DNA of 64,000 nucleotides, taken from assembly GCA_012931725.1 (NCBI GenBank), contig CM022948.1, forward strand, positions 89,736,888 to 89,800,887, in the 5' to 3' direction. A model generated the notes under the pieces. It was not told the origin of the DNA and did not search any database. It saw only the letters and a list, made by a program, of their open reading frames with translations. The position numbers and the translations under genes were made by a program. The first letter of the stretch is position 1. The number at the start of each line of letters is the position of its first letter. This document shows positions 46,136 through 58,255 of this stretch, one piece after another. Source of the DNA: Litsea cubeba. Lineage: Eukaryota > Streptophyta > Magnoliopsida > Laurales > Lauraceae.

Positions 46136-47924
46136 TGTTACACCCCATTCCCGAGTTAATCTTGATTAACTCTAGTTAATCGAGCTTAATGTGGTTTAAG
46201 TGTGATTAGTCAACTTAATGAATGATTAAAAGTTAATGAAGTGATTTGTAAGGCATTAAGTTCATTAAGTTAAGATTAGGCTCAAAGTGTAAATAAGATG
46301 AAGAATGGGGTTTAAGTTGTAGAATATGAACCCATGTGTCATTTATTGAATGTTCCAGCACATTCAAAAGCACCAGGAGCTGTAGCTATTGAAGCATGCC
46401 AGAGGAGAGACCAGATGTCCTTCCTCTCAACGTCCCAGCAGAGATTAAGTTGAAGTTTCAACTTTTCTTCATTTTGTTTTCTTTGTTTCTTTTTCTTCTG
46501 GAATTCATATGAGATTAGAGAAAGGACTGTGCAAGTGAGTTTAAAGAAACTTGGAGATTGAGGTTAGGAGAAAGATTTAAGATCTTCTCTTTGACAAACT
46601 ATAAGATATTGGGAATTTTGATCTCAAACCTCAAGTCACAAGAAGGGTAAATCAAGTGAAAGGCAAGTACTTACTTGTTTTATGCTTTGTGATGTTTATG
46701 GATGATTAGAACTCAATAGGACCAAAAAGCCAGAGATTTGGCTTCAGAAACCTGAAGCTCAAACTGAGCTTTTGGGTGGCCATCGGTTGACCGACAGGTC
46801 GACCGATGAACCGACGAGTGAACCGACAGGTTAAAATCTGTTGTTTTTCAGTGAAATCCAACTCTCTGGATTTTGGACCGACGCATCGTCGGTCAGCCGG
46901 TATAATGAGGTCGGTCAACCGACAAGTTGACCGACAATATGAAGCCATAGTTCAGTAAATTCCAGCTCTCTGGAATTTGAACCGATGCATCATCGGTCAA
47001 CCGACCCGAAGCTCTCGGTCAACCGACAGGTGACCGACGACCTGACCGACGAGGTACAGAAATGCATTTAATTGAAGCCTAATGTATAAAGGCTGAAATT
47101 TGTTAATGTCTAAGCCTTCATAAGTGTAAACTTAGTTTTTCGAATACATAATTAACAAATGATATTCATCCCAAATAGTACGTGTATTGGAAAATGAATG
47201 TTTCACTCAATTGCTTGGCTTAGAAGTTTGATAAACATTGTTTAGTTACCACATGAATTTATGAACGCATTACATTGAATATGAATTGCATAATGAACCA
47301 TTTCTGCTGCAGCAGATGTAGAGGTGTTCCGGAACCTCGTGGAAGTTAGTGATCTCTGATCAAGACACTGACGTATTCCATACTTGAATAAAGAGTGTCC
47401 TAGTAGATATCAACTTACTGATATTACTGGATCCGTTATTTTTGATAAAGAATTGATTTGCATGTTATAAGTATTGCATTGCTTCTTTAGAACTATCATA
47501 ACATGTATGTATTTGTTGAACCGTCGTGTTCATGGTACTATGGATGAATGTCACAGGCCCAGATGCCCGTGCCGGTCCTGCTGAGGCCGCACCGCCAGTG
47601 GAGGATGCCCGCCCGATACCTCCAGGAGGTTTAATCGAGTGGATTTGATCGCTGAGAGCGAAAGAACAAATTTTGAATGTAATTAGAAGTCCCTGTATTG
47701 TATTAAATATACGGTGATTGACTTTCTTGAACGTAGATTAAATTTGTGTATTATATTTTGTCAATGTATAATTTCCGCAGTTGTATACAGTTGACAGGTA
47801 TTGTATTGATATCCCTTGTGAATTTCGTTTTAGCTTTTGTTAATTCGAAATTTACGGGAGTAAGTATGAGTTCGCGACCTGGGGTTCGTCCGAGCTAATC
47901 AAATCTCGGGACCGGGTCGTGACA
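46136..47924 (+). repeat. 3' LTR, 1789 bp
   Basis: Nearly identical copy of the 5' LTR, including the ACCGAC cluster, ending GGGTCGTGACA before the target duplication. Confidence 0.95.
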
Positions 47925-47955
47925 GTTTGTGCCTTGTTGGTGGGTGGTTCTGTTG

Positions 47956-47963
47956 TTTAAATA
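47956..47963 (-). promoter_or_regulatory. Stranded TATA box of PR1c
   Basis: TATTTAAA on the minus strand, followed by CAACAGAACCACC as in PR1a and PR1b. It is now more than 5 kb from the PR1c reading frame because of the LTR element. Confidence 0.55.
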
Positions 47964-48219
47964 GATCGAGAGCGAGTCTGACTTGGAAGTTCTTTAGAAT
48001 TTCTTATTAATTGTTGCTGTTGCGTTGTAGTTAAGAAGATTCTAAGCTAGGGGTTATGTAGAGCGTTGTATGTAATATGAAGAATGGAAGGAAATGGGAC
48101 TTGGCTTCTTTTGATGAGGTGAATGACAAGTTATGTAGGTTGTAAAAAAGGTGGCGGAGAGGTTGCCCTTTCGTCCTTTTGACTGGCCAAAGTCTAATGT
48201 CTTATCAAGTTAAGTGAAC

Positions 48220-49407
48220 TACTCGATTAAGGCTGCCTGGAATTCTCTGAGGACTGCTGCTCCAGCAGTTCCTTGGTCCAATCTGGTTTAGACTAATTAC
48301 ATTAATCCTCGAATAGCCTGCTTGGGTTGGCACTTGATTAGTAGAAGAACTCCGACGGACAGCTGGGTTAAATCCAAAGGTTGCTCTCTAGCATCCAGAT
48401 GCTATAATTGTTTCAATGATGAGGAAATGGATTTACACTTATTCTTCACCTGCAACCTAGCTTCCAATTTTTGGCATTGGCTGCTCTCTCATTGTGGCGC
48501 CTCCTCTTCTTCTTCTCTCTATTTCTTCCATTTGGTTGACCATGAGTTATGTTGGAGATATTCAAGGAAGAAAATGTGCAGCTGCTATCTTCTTCCACGC
48601 CATCTCCATCTTATGGTTTCTCCATAACGACTCAAAGCATAACTCCAAGATCCCATCCCTTGAGAGAGCCAAGGTGATCTTCCTGGACAGTTTGAAAGGA
48701 ATGACTATCTCTGTCAAAGAGCAGAGCCGCATCCTCACCCCATTTTTGTTGCTTTCGGTTTGAGTAGCATAATGTAGCAGTAGTTGTTGATCTTCCTTCC
48801 GCTATTTCTGCTAAGGTTGTGTGGTTTTATGTTGCCAGCTCCTCCCTTAGTTGGTTGTAGTGCTGCTTTGTTTGCGCTCTGCTGCTGTGCAATGTGAGCC
48901 CAGCTGCAGTGCAGAGTAGAGTTCGGCTTTGCGGAGAGTGTGGAGTTCTGTCGCCTTCTCTCTTATGGCAGTTTGTTTGTTATTCAGCTGCTTTCTTCCC
49001 ATTTTGCTGGCTGTGCAGTGTTGTTAGGCTTACCGGCTTGGGATGCTAAGAAGCTCTGAGTTGCAATGCTGTGATGCGTTGAGCTGTTTTGATCTTGCCC
49101 TGCTTTCCTTGTTTTGATCATCAGCTGTGCAGTCCCCTCAGTGCTTGTTAATGCAGATTCATGCCCTCAAAGATTTTTAGAATCTTCTCTGAGTCTGTTG
49201 AGAAGCTTTCTGTTGGTCGCAAAGTCAGTATTCTTTCTTTTGTTTTCTGCCTTCCTCCTATAGCGTCCTCTCTTCGAGAGGTTTAACAGTTTGGGTTGGC
49301 GATTTTTTGTAAGCCTTCCCTTGCTGGTTTTCTCTTTGTACTTTTGGGGGTTTATGCCCACTTCCCTCTCTCTCTTTAATACAAAATTACCTTAAGCAAA
49401 AAAAAAA
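48220..49407 (+). mobile_element. 5'-truncated LINE, 1.19 kb
   Basis: The open frame at about 48300-48490 reads CLGWHLISRRTPTDSW, GCSLASRCYNCFNDEE and HLFFTCNLASNFWHW, the zf-RVT zinc-binding domain at the C-terminus of plant L1 reverse-transcriptase proteins (Cys and His spaced C-x2-C-x7-H-x4-C). The 3' end has TTTAATACAAAATTACC and a poly-A tail. Target duplication TCAAGTTAAGTGAAC at 48205-48219, repeated with one extra A at 49408-49423. It sits upstream of PR1c. Confidence 0.85.
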
Positions 49408-49423
49408 TCAAGTTAAAGTGAAC

Positions 49424-51185
49424 GGTGGCCTAATTGGCCCTTCTCAGGAGGCTAGATGCAACGAAAAACTAACATCAAATCCTATTGTTTTGTGGGGTCC
49501 AATCTCTCGAGTAACAGTTATACTGGGAAACAGTGAGCATGGCCTCTGTGGGACCACCTGGAAAATCAGGGTAAGATTAAGGATTGGAGGGTTTACATAA
49601 GAATAAGAGATGGTCCAAAGATTAGCTTAATAAATAATCGAGTAATATGATCGAGGCCCAAAACCAAGTCCAACAAAGGGCCAGACTTTTCGAAAGGCCA
49701 CAAATCCAAAGGGGATTAGATGTTCGTGCTTTGCACAAATCCAAGCTCCTGCTTTGCACATTTTCTGTCTTCATGACCTCGGTTTGATCCAGCCAGGTTT
49801 AGATCCAAGATTTCTCAACTTGGCAGCAAAACATGTTCGATATATCCAACCGTCAAAAATCAGCCTTTGACTACCAAATAAGATTGCTGATTGACATATT
49901 TCAGGCTTGTTAAGGTGGTTATTTGTTACCCATTATCACCCCTGGTTGCAGCAAGCAAGCGAGGTAAACCAACAAAGCTCGTGAAAATTTGTTATTAGCC
50001 TCATCCCCGTACGGGTTTTTCTAGGTTTCCATTCCTTTGAACTACCAATCCACTTATATGTTTGGATGGTAGGGTTTTTCTAGGTTTCCATTCCTTTGAA
50101 CTACCAATCCACTTATATGTTTGGATGGTAGAGGCTCCTCGTTGCAACCTAGAGGTGTCCGCTTCGAATTCTGGCTGGTAGCCATAAATAATTTTGCTGC
50201 AATATATTCATTATACTATCACGCGTGAAGCCCAAGCCCGGCCCGGGGCGGGGCGCGCGGTGGTGACCCAACATAGATATACGTCCTCCCTCCTCCACAA
50301 AAGTGGGATGTCCCTTGGGGCTCATCTTATACCACTAAGTAAAACATATTTATACCAAAGAAATATTTTGCTCTCAAGCTGTGGGAAGCACTTCTTTTTC
50401 TTTCCATGTTTAACATGTTCAAGTAGTAGTGTTTAGGATGCAATTTCTCATTCACTCCTTAATGGATTAGAGCTACCCAATACATATCCTTATTCTACTC
50501 ATGGAGTAGATTACATTCTCATGTATTCCCACCTAAAAGAATAAGTGGGTCCCACTTTTAGTTTGGCCCAAAGATGGCCAAAATAGTGGGTTCTCTAGCC
50601 ATTTTCCCAACAATTCTATTTTTATTATTTAACTCTTTAATCATAACATTGTCTGAAAACCCCAAATGAAAATCCTATGTCCGCAATTGGTTACCCTAGT
50701 TCAATTGCTGAGGGAAAACTATCAAGCCTGTATAGTCATAATAACATTTTGAAAAAGTGCCTAATCAACACCATATCCTCTTGCGTTTAATACCTAGTTG
50801 CATGTTATCACCCCTATTCCCAAGCAAAGTTGCGGATGGATCTGGCTCGTGCCTTCCGGGGCCACAACCAGTGATATGCCATGCTAAGGACTTAGGCACC
50901 CTGCCCAGCACTTCTCGTGCTGGAATGGTCCGTGCCCGTGCCCAGCCGATCAACGTGTCAGGCCGTCTAAGGCCTATGCAGCCCAGCCCAGCTTGCATCC
51001 CTACTCCCGAATACCTACAATCATAGTGTGTTTTGTGTGTGTTTTTTACCTTCATGCGTCAAATTGGATGCAGGTTGTGGCTGTTGATTTGGTTTTGGGC
51101 CTATTGCCTACATCAGACACATGTCCAGGCTAAGGTCCAAGTCCCATTTCAATCCCGATACTCAAATCATTTTATTTTATTTTTT
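49424..51185. other. Intergenic; inverted PR-1 block flank
   Basis: 49480-49700 is the reverse complement of sequence related to 10480-10760, so the inverted PR1c block reaches here. A perfect 59-bp tandem duplication (GGGTTTTTCTAGGTTTCC start) lies at 50013-50130. 50800-51010 is GC-rich with GCCCAGCCCAGC / GTGCCCGTGCCC words, possibly an old hAT-like element, with no boundary found. No gene is seen. Confidence 0.45.
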
Positions 51186-51392
51186 TGTTGTATCTATCAC
51201 TCTGGAGAGGGAAAGCTCAGGTGAGGGCCGGGAGAAAACCTAGGGTGAGGTGGGGGGTCCTCTAGTGAGGGAAGCAGACCTCTGATGAGGTATCACAGCA
51301 TCAGATGAGGAAAGGTGCATGCCCGTGTTCAAACCCAAGACAAGCAGGTAAGTACCGGCGCCTCTTACCATTAGGGTAAGAGGCCGTTCTTC
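51186..51392 (-). mobile_element. Possible tRNA-derived SINE, minus strand
   Basis: The minus strand reads CCTAATGGTAAGAGGC, then GGGTTTGAACACGGGC (B-box-like), then a low-complexity body of CTCATC/CTCACC words. Tail and target duplication are not clear. Confidence 0.3.
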
Positions 51393-51400
51393 AATCGTTT

Positions 51401-51545
51401 TAAGTTGTTGGGTGCAAGCAGCTCTTCCTAAAGAGATTGTCTCCGTTGTCTTTGCAAAGGAATGCAACTGCATTCAGAAATAGACGAAGTATGTCACAAA
51501 TGAAAGGCTCAACCCCTCAATTTCTCTAAAAATGAGAGAGACCTC
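51401..51545 (+). pseudogene. PIN relic: exon 5 and intron borders only
   Basis: 51401-51417 matches the end of PIN intron 4 (GTTGTTGGGTGCA). From 51418 GCAGCTCTTCCTAAAGAG follows PIN exon 5 (ALPEGIVPF region), then degrades and hits TAG at 51480-51482. The acceptor reads CAAG, not CAGG. Intron-5-like TTTCTCTAAAAATGA follows. It lies just before the start of unit B. Confidence 0.75.
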
Positions 51546-51671
51546 AGGAAAAAAAAACCTAACATAGTATGAAATACTTAGCTACACAAATCATTGGCGA
51601 GAAATCCTCACTCCAGGGGCAGAGTGAGGATCCTCAAATGTGTAGATTCCTCGCTTGTTACTAAATGTGAT

Positions 51672-53098
51672 CCATGGGTTTCCCAAAAGAGGTGCCAGTA
51701 AGTCTGTATCCTAGAACAAGAAAATTAAGTAATGAACTACTTGATTGAAAATGAGAAAATTGACAACTGAATTATCATATCCATTAGACAGAGTTATTTG
51801 TTATGGTATTTAAGATATCATGATACTCTAATGTTCAATGCATGCTATTCGTCTCATTTAAATTTAAACAAAAAGAAAAAGATAAAGGAAAGAAGAAGTA
51901 ATAACATATGTTTCAGGGAGATTTTGTGTCTTTTTAAATATTCTCAAATGGCATTGTGTTTCCTCTTATATTATAAATTTCTTATCATGTATATTTAGTA
52001 ATTTATATCCTTGTAACTAGCTACACTTAGCATAGCATATCCATCTCACCCATATGTACTTCAACTTTGTAATGTTTCTCTGACGTTTTACATTCATTTC
52101 CATGCATGACAATGCAAGCCTATTCTCTGTTTTGTAAAATGCATTTTTAATTGAAGTGGTACTCAATAATTGCGCAACACTTTATTGATATTGTAGGTAT
52201 TTACTTTGCCCCCCACCCCCATCTGTTGGTTCTTTTTATTAAAGTTAAACTTGAATTCTTCTCTTACTCACATGCATGTACAAGTTGTACACCCCTTGTA
52301 TGTGTGAGTTCTTATTACTTTATATGTGCAAGCCTTCTAAGGACCCAGCCCCGGAATAAAAGAGTATGTCAATGGACCTTTGATTATTTGGTTACCGAAA
52401 GGACTTATGGACCCTCTTTTTGGATACAATTCACACAATTTGGTCCAAATTAGGTCATACATGAAGATCTATATTTCCAGTAACACGTATAAAAATAATA
52501 TATTTATATAAATATATTTTCAATGAGTGAATTTGATTATAATAAAAAAACACAAAGGCTAGAAAACATTTGTAGCTTGTTGTAGCATTGAGGTTTGGCA
52601 ATTATATATATAATTATGGGTCATTGGGGTTCAAATTAGTGTCAAATATATGATTTATTTTTTTGTGGGAATCAAATATATGATTTGCTTTGACTGGGAT
52701 AAGAAGAAGCTTTTTCTATAAATAGATAGGCCCACCACACGGCACATGATATCAGTGATTAGCTCATACTGGAGCATAGTAAAATATGAAGTGGTAAACT
52801 CATATTGAAGTGAAATTTGAAATGGTAATTATAAATAGGTTGGCATATTATTAGTATAGCAAAAAATGGATTGAAGCCCTACACTGCACAATCCACTCAA
52901 ATATATCAACCTCTTATGGCTTTGAAAGCATTTAATAAATCATTTGAAATGGAAGGAGCACTGAGGAGAATGCTTTCACATGGTGGACTACTTACTCAGA
53001 ATTGGGACCCTGCAAGAGCTTAGTTGGCAAAGATGAGGATTATGAGGCAATTACATAATTGTCAATTCCGTTCTGTTTGATCAGTTGGGGGAAGATGA
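51672..53098. other. Start of duplicated unit B (no gene)
   Basis: It aligns with 19980-20615, 21189-21400, 22240-22421 and 28757-28999 of unit A. It lacks the hAT, MITE and Harbinger insertions found there, so it records the empty target sites. Confidence 0.85.
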
Positions 53099-54336
53099 AA
53101 AATAAGAGTAACAGGCAACATATAGCAGGCGAGTAACATGTGAGCAGAGAGAAAAATTTTAAAACCTGTTTTTTTTTTTTTTTTTTTTTTCATCTTTTAA
53201 TCCTTGTCTCACTTCTTTTATTTATTTTTTATTATTTTATCTCTGACTCGCTGCAATCAACTTTTGGAAAGGTCTTTCTTTTGATTTTTTTTATTGCTTT
53301 CTCTCTGATTGACTGGCAACAACTTTTAGAAGGATCTTTTTTTTATTGCTCTCTCTCTGACTGATTTTCAACAACTTTTGAAAAGGATCTTTCTTTTGTC
53401 TTTTTTATTGTTTTCTCTCTGAATCAGGACCCTTTTTACCTGTTTTTCTATGTTGCAGCTAGGCCAATGCTGCACGTACTCTCTGTCACTCACTCTCGTC
53501 AATGGCTTAGGATCTATTTCTTGTTTCCATCATGCTTCTCTCTCTGTCTCTGTTCATATATATATATATATATATATATATTTTTGGAAAATGATCAGCC
53601 GAGAACTTTTCTCACGATTCAAATCATCAGAATTATAGGTGAAGTCCACCTATCATCCAATCCAAATCTTGCAATAAACAGGACCCCCTTGATAGTCACA
53701 CGCTCCAAGATTTGGCACTAATATGAATGAATTAGACCGTTTGATCGACTATATACTCATATAAATGAACTGGGCTTGTCGGTCATGGATGAAGGGATTA
53801 GAAGCATGAGATTAATTGGTGCCAAACTTGATATTCATGGTGGTCCCATATAGATATTTCAATCCCCACCAGTCCCATCCCAAAATGAGACACCCAATGG
53901 GCCCTACAAAAAAGTTCTCACGGTGACTCCGTGATAACAGTTCTCACTGGATCAAATTCCTATATTTTTTATCTCATTTATTTATTAAAGTCTATTTTTC
54001 TCTTTAAGGTTAAGTATATTTTATATTTTATATTTTTGAATCACATCTTTTCTAAAATGAAAATTCCGAATTTATCAAAACACCGGAATATTTCACTATA
54101 GAGCCAACGACCGAAACAAGAAATTGACAACTATCAATTTTAATGCTTAGAGTCATCATGTCCAAACTTTATATAGGCTATACAAGATTTGGCATCGGTT
54201 GTCAGATGGACAATTCAGCTACACCAAATCAATGCATGGTTTTAGCATCTAACAAACTAAAAAAATAATTTGTGTCTTTGTGATATAAGCTTCTGAAATG
54301 GGTGCGCACGTAAAAGGTAATTTTTTTTTTTTTACT
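53099..54336. other. Unit-B-specific 1.2 kb upstream of PINb
   Basis: Absent from unit A between 28999 and 29000. It contains T-runs, four imperfect copies of an ACAACTTTTGGAAAGGATCTTTC-like pyrimidine-rich motif (53230-53430), and a (TA)n tract at 53556-53582. 53626-53960 resembles the MULE-type MITE family in part (AAAAAAGTTCTCAC). No protein or clean termini were found. Confidence 0.4.
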
Positions 54337-54883
54337 GTCCATCACTCATGGTTGAGTGTTGGCACCTCAATATCACATTAATGCATGCTCAGGGATGGAT
54401 CTTTGAGTTTTCTGGAAGAAACAAAAACATTTTGTACATCTGGTAGGTCAGTGAGCCCCACAACTGTGCCACACGAGTATCATTTATGTTGCTATCTCAA
54501 ATGGGGCCCTCAAATATTTCCGTTAAAAAGGCTTCAAAATCTATTTATTTATAAAAGAGGTCGAATTAAGTTAATCTGACATCATGCAAGGCTAAACTTC
54601 CCTAACAGCCCATATCATGGTCTAACATTAGAGAGGGTCAAATGAAGTTGATATAATCTGCTTGATCTTATGTCCCTCTTATACCTGTTAAGCCTGTAAG
54701 CCCCACCCCCACAACTTTGGCCTTAAGTCTCTTTTAAATAAACAATGGAAAAACAAGCAGCAGTACTAGAGCTTCATGCAAATACCAAAATCCAGAATAA
54801 TAATCTTGGAGCTTCATGCGGATACACCAACTGAACTGAATGGACAACGCTGACATGCGTAGACAAATGGACACCAACTAAAG

Positions 54884-55355
54884 TTTTTTTTTTTTTATCG
54901 GTAAATGAAGAAAGAAACACAAAAGTATAAGAGAAATGTACCTCCTCGCACCACAACTACATAATAAAACCCTCCCAATTAAGGGAAAACACTCTCAACA
55001 TGTTGCTTGGCTAAAGCATTCCGCCATCATTTTTGTTGACCGACTCTTACGCTGAAAGCTAACATTAATGATGGTGGATAATACTCGAATTTCATTGAAG
55101 ATAAACTGAAACTTCTATAAATAAGCTTTCCGGTTCGAAATCCAACTCACTGCATTAGAAGAATCACTCTCCACAATAAGATTGTCATGATAGTACCTCG
55201 AAAAACATCGAAGAGATTTCAAAATAGCTAAAACCTCAGCTTCATTAGAGTCACAAACTCCCATATATTTAGAGAATATAAATAAAATACTTTCATTATA
55301 ATTTCGAAATACCCCTTCAATATCAGCTGGTCTGGACTTACCTCTTGCACCCCAT
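54884..55355 (-). mobile_element. 5'-truncated LINE in the PINb promoter
   Basis: The minus strand encodes an RNase H domain piece: IEGVFRNYNESILFIFSK, DSNEAEVLAILKSL and VESDSSNAVSWI, ending in a poly-A (plus-strand T run from 54884). Target duplication GACACCAACTRAAG at 54870-54883 and 55356-55369. Unit A has the empty site near 29336-29350. It lies 383 bp upstream of the PINb ATG. Confidence 0.85.
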
Positions 55356-55521
55356 GACACCAACTGAAGTGAAAAAGAGATTGCCTTGGTTTTCTCAACA
55401 CCCTTCTGTCCCATTCTTTCCTTGGTTTTCTTAACACTTTACACCCATCTGTCCCTTCTTTTCTTCTATTAAATGCATACAACCCCATTTCATCAGCACG
55501 TACGTCTACACATGCAAAAAT

Positions 55522-55527
55522 TGTCTC
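55522..55527 (+). promoter_or_regulatory. TGTCTC auxin-response-type element upstream of PINb
   Basis: Matches the PINa position, 216 nt upstream of the ATG, between the LINE and the gene. Confidence 0.35.
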
Positions 55528-55661
55528 CTTTCTTCAATCTCCATTTTCACTCTATACTGGGTTTTCTCCATCTCACACCTCCTCTTCCATTCCCCATCTT
55601 CATCATCCCTCATAATCCTCTAAACCAACACTACACGTCCAAGAATATCTTTAAAAACACA

Positions 55662-55699
<38 letters not shown>

Positions 55700-57185
55700 T
55701 CTAACAACTTGTTGGTGATTGAGAAAGTAAGTAGACCATGATTACAGGCAAGGCAATCTACGACGTCCTCACGGCAATTGTGCCTCTCTATGTGGCCATG
55801 ATCCTGGGCTACGGCTCGGTGAAGTGGTGGAAGATCTTCACCCCTGACCAGTGCTCAGGAATCAACCGTTTTGTTGCAGTATTCGCCGTTCCCCTCCTCT
55901 CCTTCCATTTCATCTCCTCCAATGATCCATACACCATGAACTTCCGCTTCATCGCGGCTGACACCCTCCAGAAGTTGGTCGTCCTCATCCTCCTTTTCCT
56001 CTGGCAGGCCTTCTTAGGAGGTAGTGGAGATTGGGCCATCACCCTCTTCTCCCTCTCCACTCTCCCCAACACACTGGTTGTGGGAATTCCCCTCCTCAAG
56101 TCCATGTATGGAGACTTCTCAGCCTCCCTCATGGTGCAAGTAGTAGTCCTCCAGAGTGTGGTATGGTACACCCTCCTCATCATACTCTTCGAATACCGCG
56201 GGGGTAGGGCCTTGATCTCCGAGCAATTCCCCAACACGGCGGCCTACATCGCCTCCTTGCATGTTGAGCCTGAAGTCTCTTCACTAAGCGGGCGGGAGCC
56301 ATTGGAGGTGGATGCGGAGATCAGTGAAGATGGGAGTCTCCATGTGGTGCTGAAGAGGTTCTCCTCTCCGACCGATACCCGGAGAGCATCTGATCTGAGT
56401 GGGGTGGAGATCTACTCGGTACAATCGTCAAGGCTGTCGAGCTTGGATCAGATGGATGATGTTGACAAGTTTCCGAGTAGGATGGTGAGCCCAAGATGCG
56501 AGGGGAATTGGAATGGGGAGGTGCGTTACATGAGGTCGGCATCAGCGTCGGCGTCGGCGTCTTCGACTTGGAATTTGGAAGAGGAGATGGGGAGGGGTGG
56601 GAGTGGATTTGGGAAGGGAGGGAGGAGGAACATGAGTAGTGAGGTGGTGGGTGGCAGTGGTGGTGGGGGTGTTTGAATGAGGTGGTGTATGATGGTTTGG
56701 GGAGTGGTGGGAAGAGGAAGGAGGAAAGTGATGATGAGGGGTTTCATATGTTTGTGTGGAGTACAAGTGCTTCTCCTGTGTCTCATGCTGTTAGTAGAGC
56801 TGCTTCTTTTATTGATTTTGAAGTCTCTAATGCTTGTAAGGCTCTTGTCCCACAACCACAAGGCATAGGTGCTTCCAAAGGTAAAAAAAAAATCTCATTC
56901 TTTTTCCTATTATCCTCTCTAGCAGATGATCTCTTGTGCCACACTGAGAGTGTAATATTTCTTAAGTCCAGTTGGTCCCACCATAAAATTGAGTACTTAG
57001 ATTTAGAATATAATTAGCAAAATCTATATATTATTAATTATATGCAGCAATCACTTTATCTCTTTTACCAAAAAAAAAAAATCTCTTTAGCAACAATGTG
57101 CTCAATCTTATGGTGAGGCCAATACTTAATGAAGTAGAATTTGAAGATATGTATAATATAGGAGCGGATGGCATTCATTTGGAAT

Positions 57186-58255
57186 GGTTTAAATTATCAT
57201 TACGTGGATACCACAATGGAGTTATGCACTTTCCACTCACAAGAAGTGCGAGTGAGACACTGATCCTCTTTCATATTCAATCTGATGATGAAAATATGAT
57301 AAGTACCTCTAGAAGAGTACAAGTTTAGGTGAGTGCCAAATCATGGGCATTAGTGACTACGAGAGGTATTTGCATAATATAGGAGGGGAAATGGGGAATG
57401 AAGCTAGGCTTCACAAGAGTGTACCTCCTTTTATTTAATATATATCATATTTCTCTAAGGATGTATTTGTGCAAAGCTAAAGTTTCATAACAAAGTGAAT
57501 TCCATGTCAAGGCCCTACAAGAATGCAATCACTTTTACAGAAAATGGTTTGCCACAAACTTGAGGAAAAACAGCTCCGCTTTTCTTCTTTTGGCATGTAA
57601 AAGCACTTATACTGAAAGTTTTTTAACAAGCTACTGAGGAATCCTTGGTATTGCACAAACATCGAGAAAGAAAATTATTTGGGTATTCATACATAATCTG
57701 TGGGGCTTTCCTTAAAAACATGACAATCATTGAGGGATGTTATGTATTGGAAAGGTATATATCCTATGACCTGTTGATGTGCAAAAAATTGGGAATCATC
57801 TGATCAGTAATGTTTTGGGGACCTTAATGTTGTCTTTATATATATATATATATTTATAGGGAGATGCTCATGTGAGAGCATCTCTCACCTTACTATGAGA
57901 GATAGGGTGGGGGCCTTTTTGGCATTGAATATGGATGTGAGGGCTCTCACCCTATCTCTCATAGTAAGGTAAGAGCATCTCTCATAGGAGCATCTCCCAT
58001 ATATATATATATATATGGCTGGGTTGTAACATTAGAAAAGGTCTAATTTTGACTAATTTCTTGTTTAATGAATTAAGAGGCCAACAAAATTCTAATGAAT
58101 ATCAAATTTGAGCCGGTGGTATTGTAATGGGGAAGTGAAGGTTTAGATTGATCATATGAGGGTCTGATGAGCCCCAAGGCCACGTACGGTAATTGTGGAG
58201 TATGGTGGCTCATCTTTCTTGTGAGACACACCCCTAGAGAATTTACTTTGCAGTC
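57186..58255. other. PINb intron 1 sequence absent from PINa
   Basis: PINa jumps from GACATTCAT (33301-33309) to GGGAATGAGGG, which in PINb are about 1.07 kb apart. No protein is recognised in it. It holds the foldback MITE at 57859-57989. Whether B gained it or A lost it is open. Confidence 0.5.
57859..57989. mobile_element. Foldback MITE (GGAGATGCTC ends), 131 bp
   Basis: Begins GGAGATGCTCATGTGAGAGC and ends with its reverse complement (GCTC...GAGCATCTCC). Inner arms TACTATGAGAGATAGGGTGG and CCTATCTCTCATAGTA pair as well. Flanked by TA-rich sequence. The same family occurs at 21420-22230 and 60697-60806. Confidence 0.75.

Larger units (their letters stand above)
42593..47924 (+). mobile_element. 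Gag-only LTR retrotransposon (TR-GAG type), 5.33 kb
   Basis: LTRs 42593-44383 and 46136-47924 start TGTTACACCCC and end GGGTCGTGACA. The 5-bp target duplication GTTTG at 42588-42592 and 47925-47929 is perfect. By eye the LTRs differ at only about twenty places in 1.79 kb, so the insertion is recent. Between them are a primer-binding site, one Gag ORF, about 150 bp of spacer and a polypurine tract; no protease, reverse transcriptase or integrase is present. Gag is of Ty3/Gypsy type. The element must rely on enzymes from another element. It lies in the leader of PR1c, in antisense orientation to it. Confidence 0.95.
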
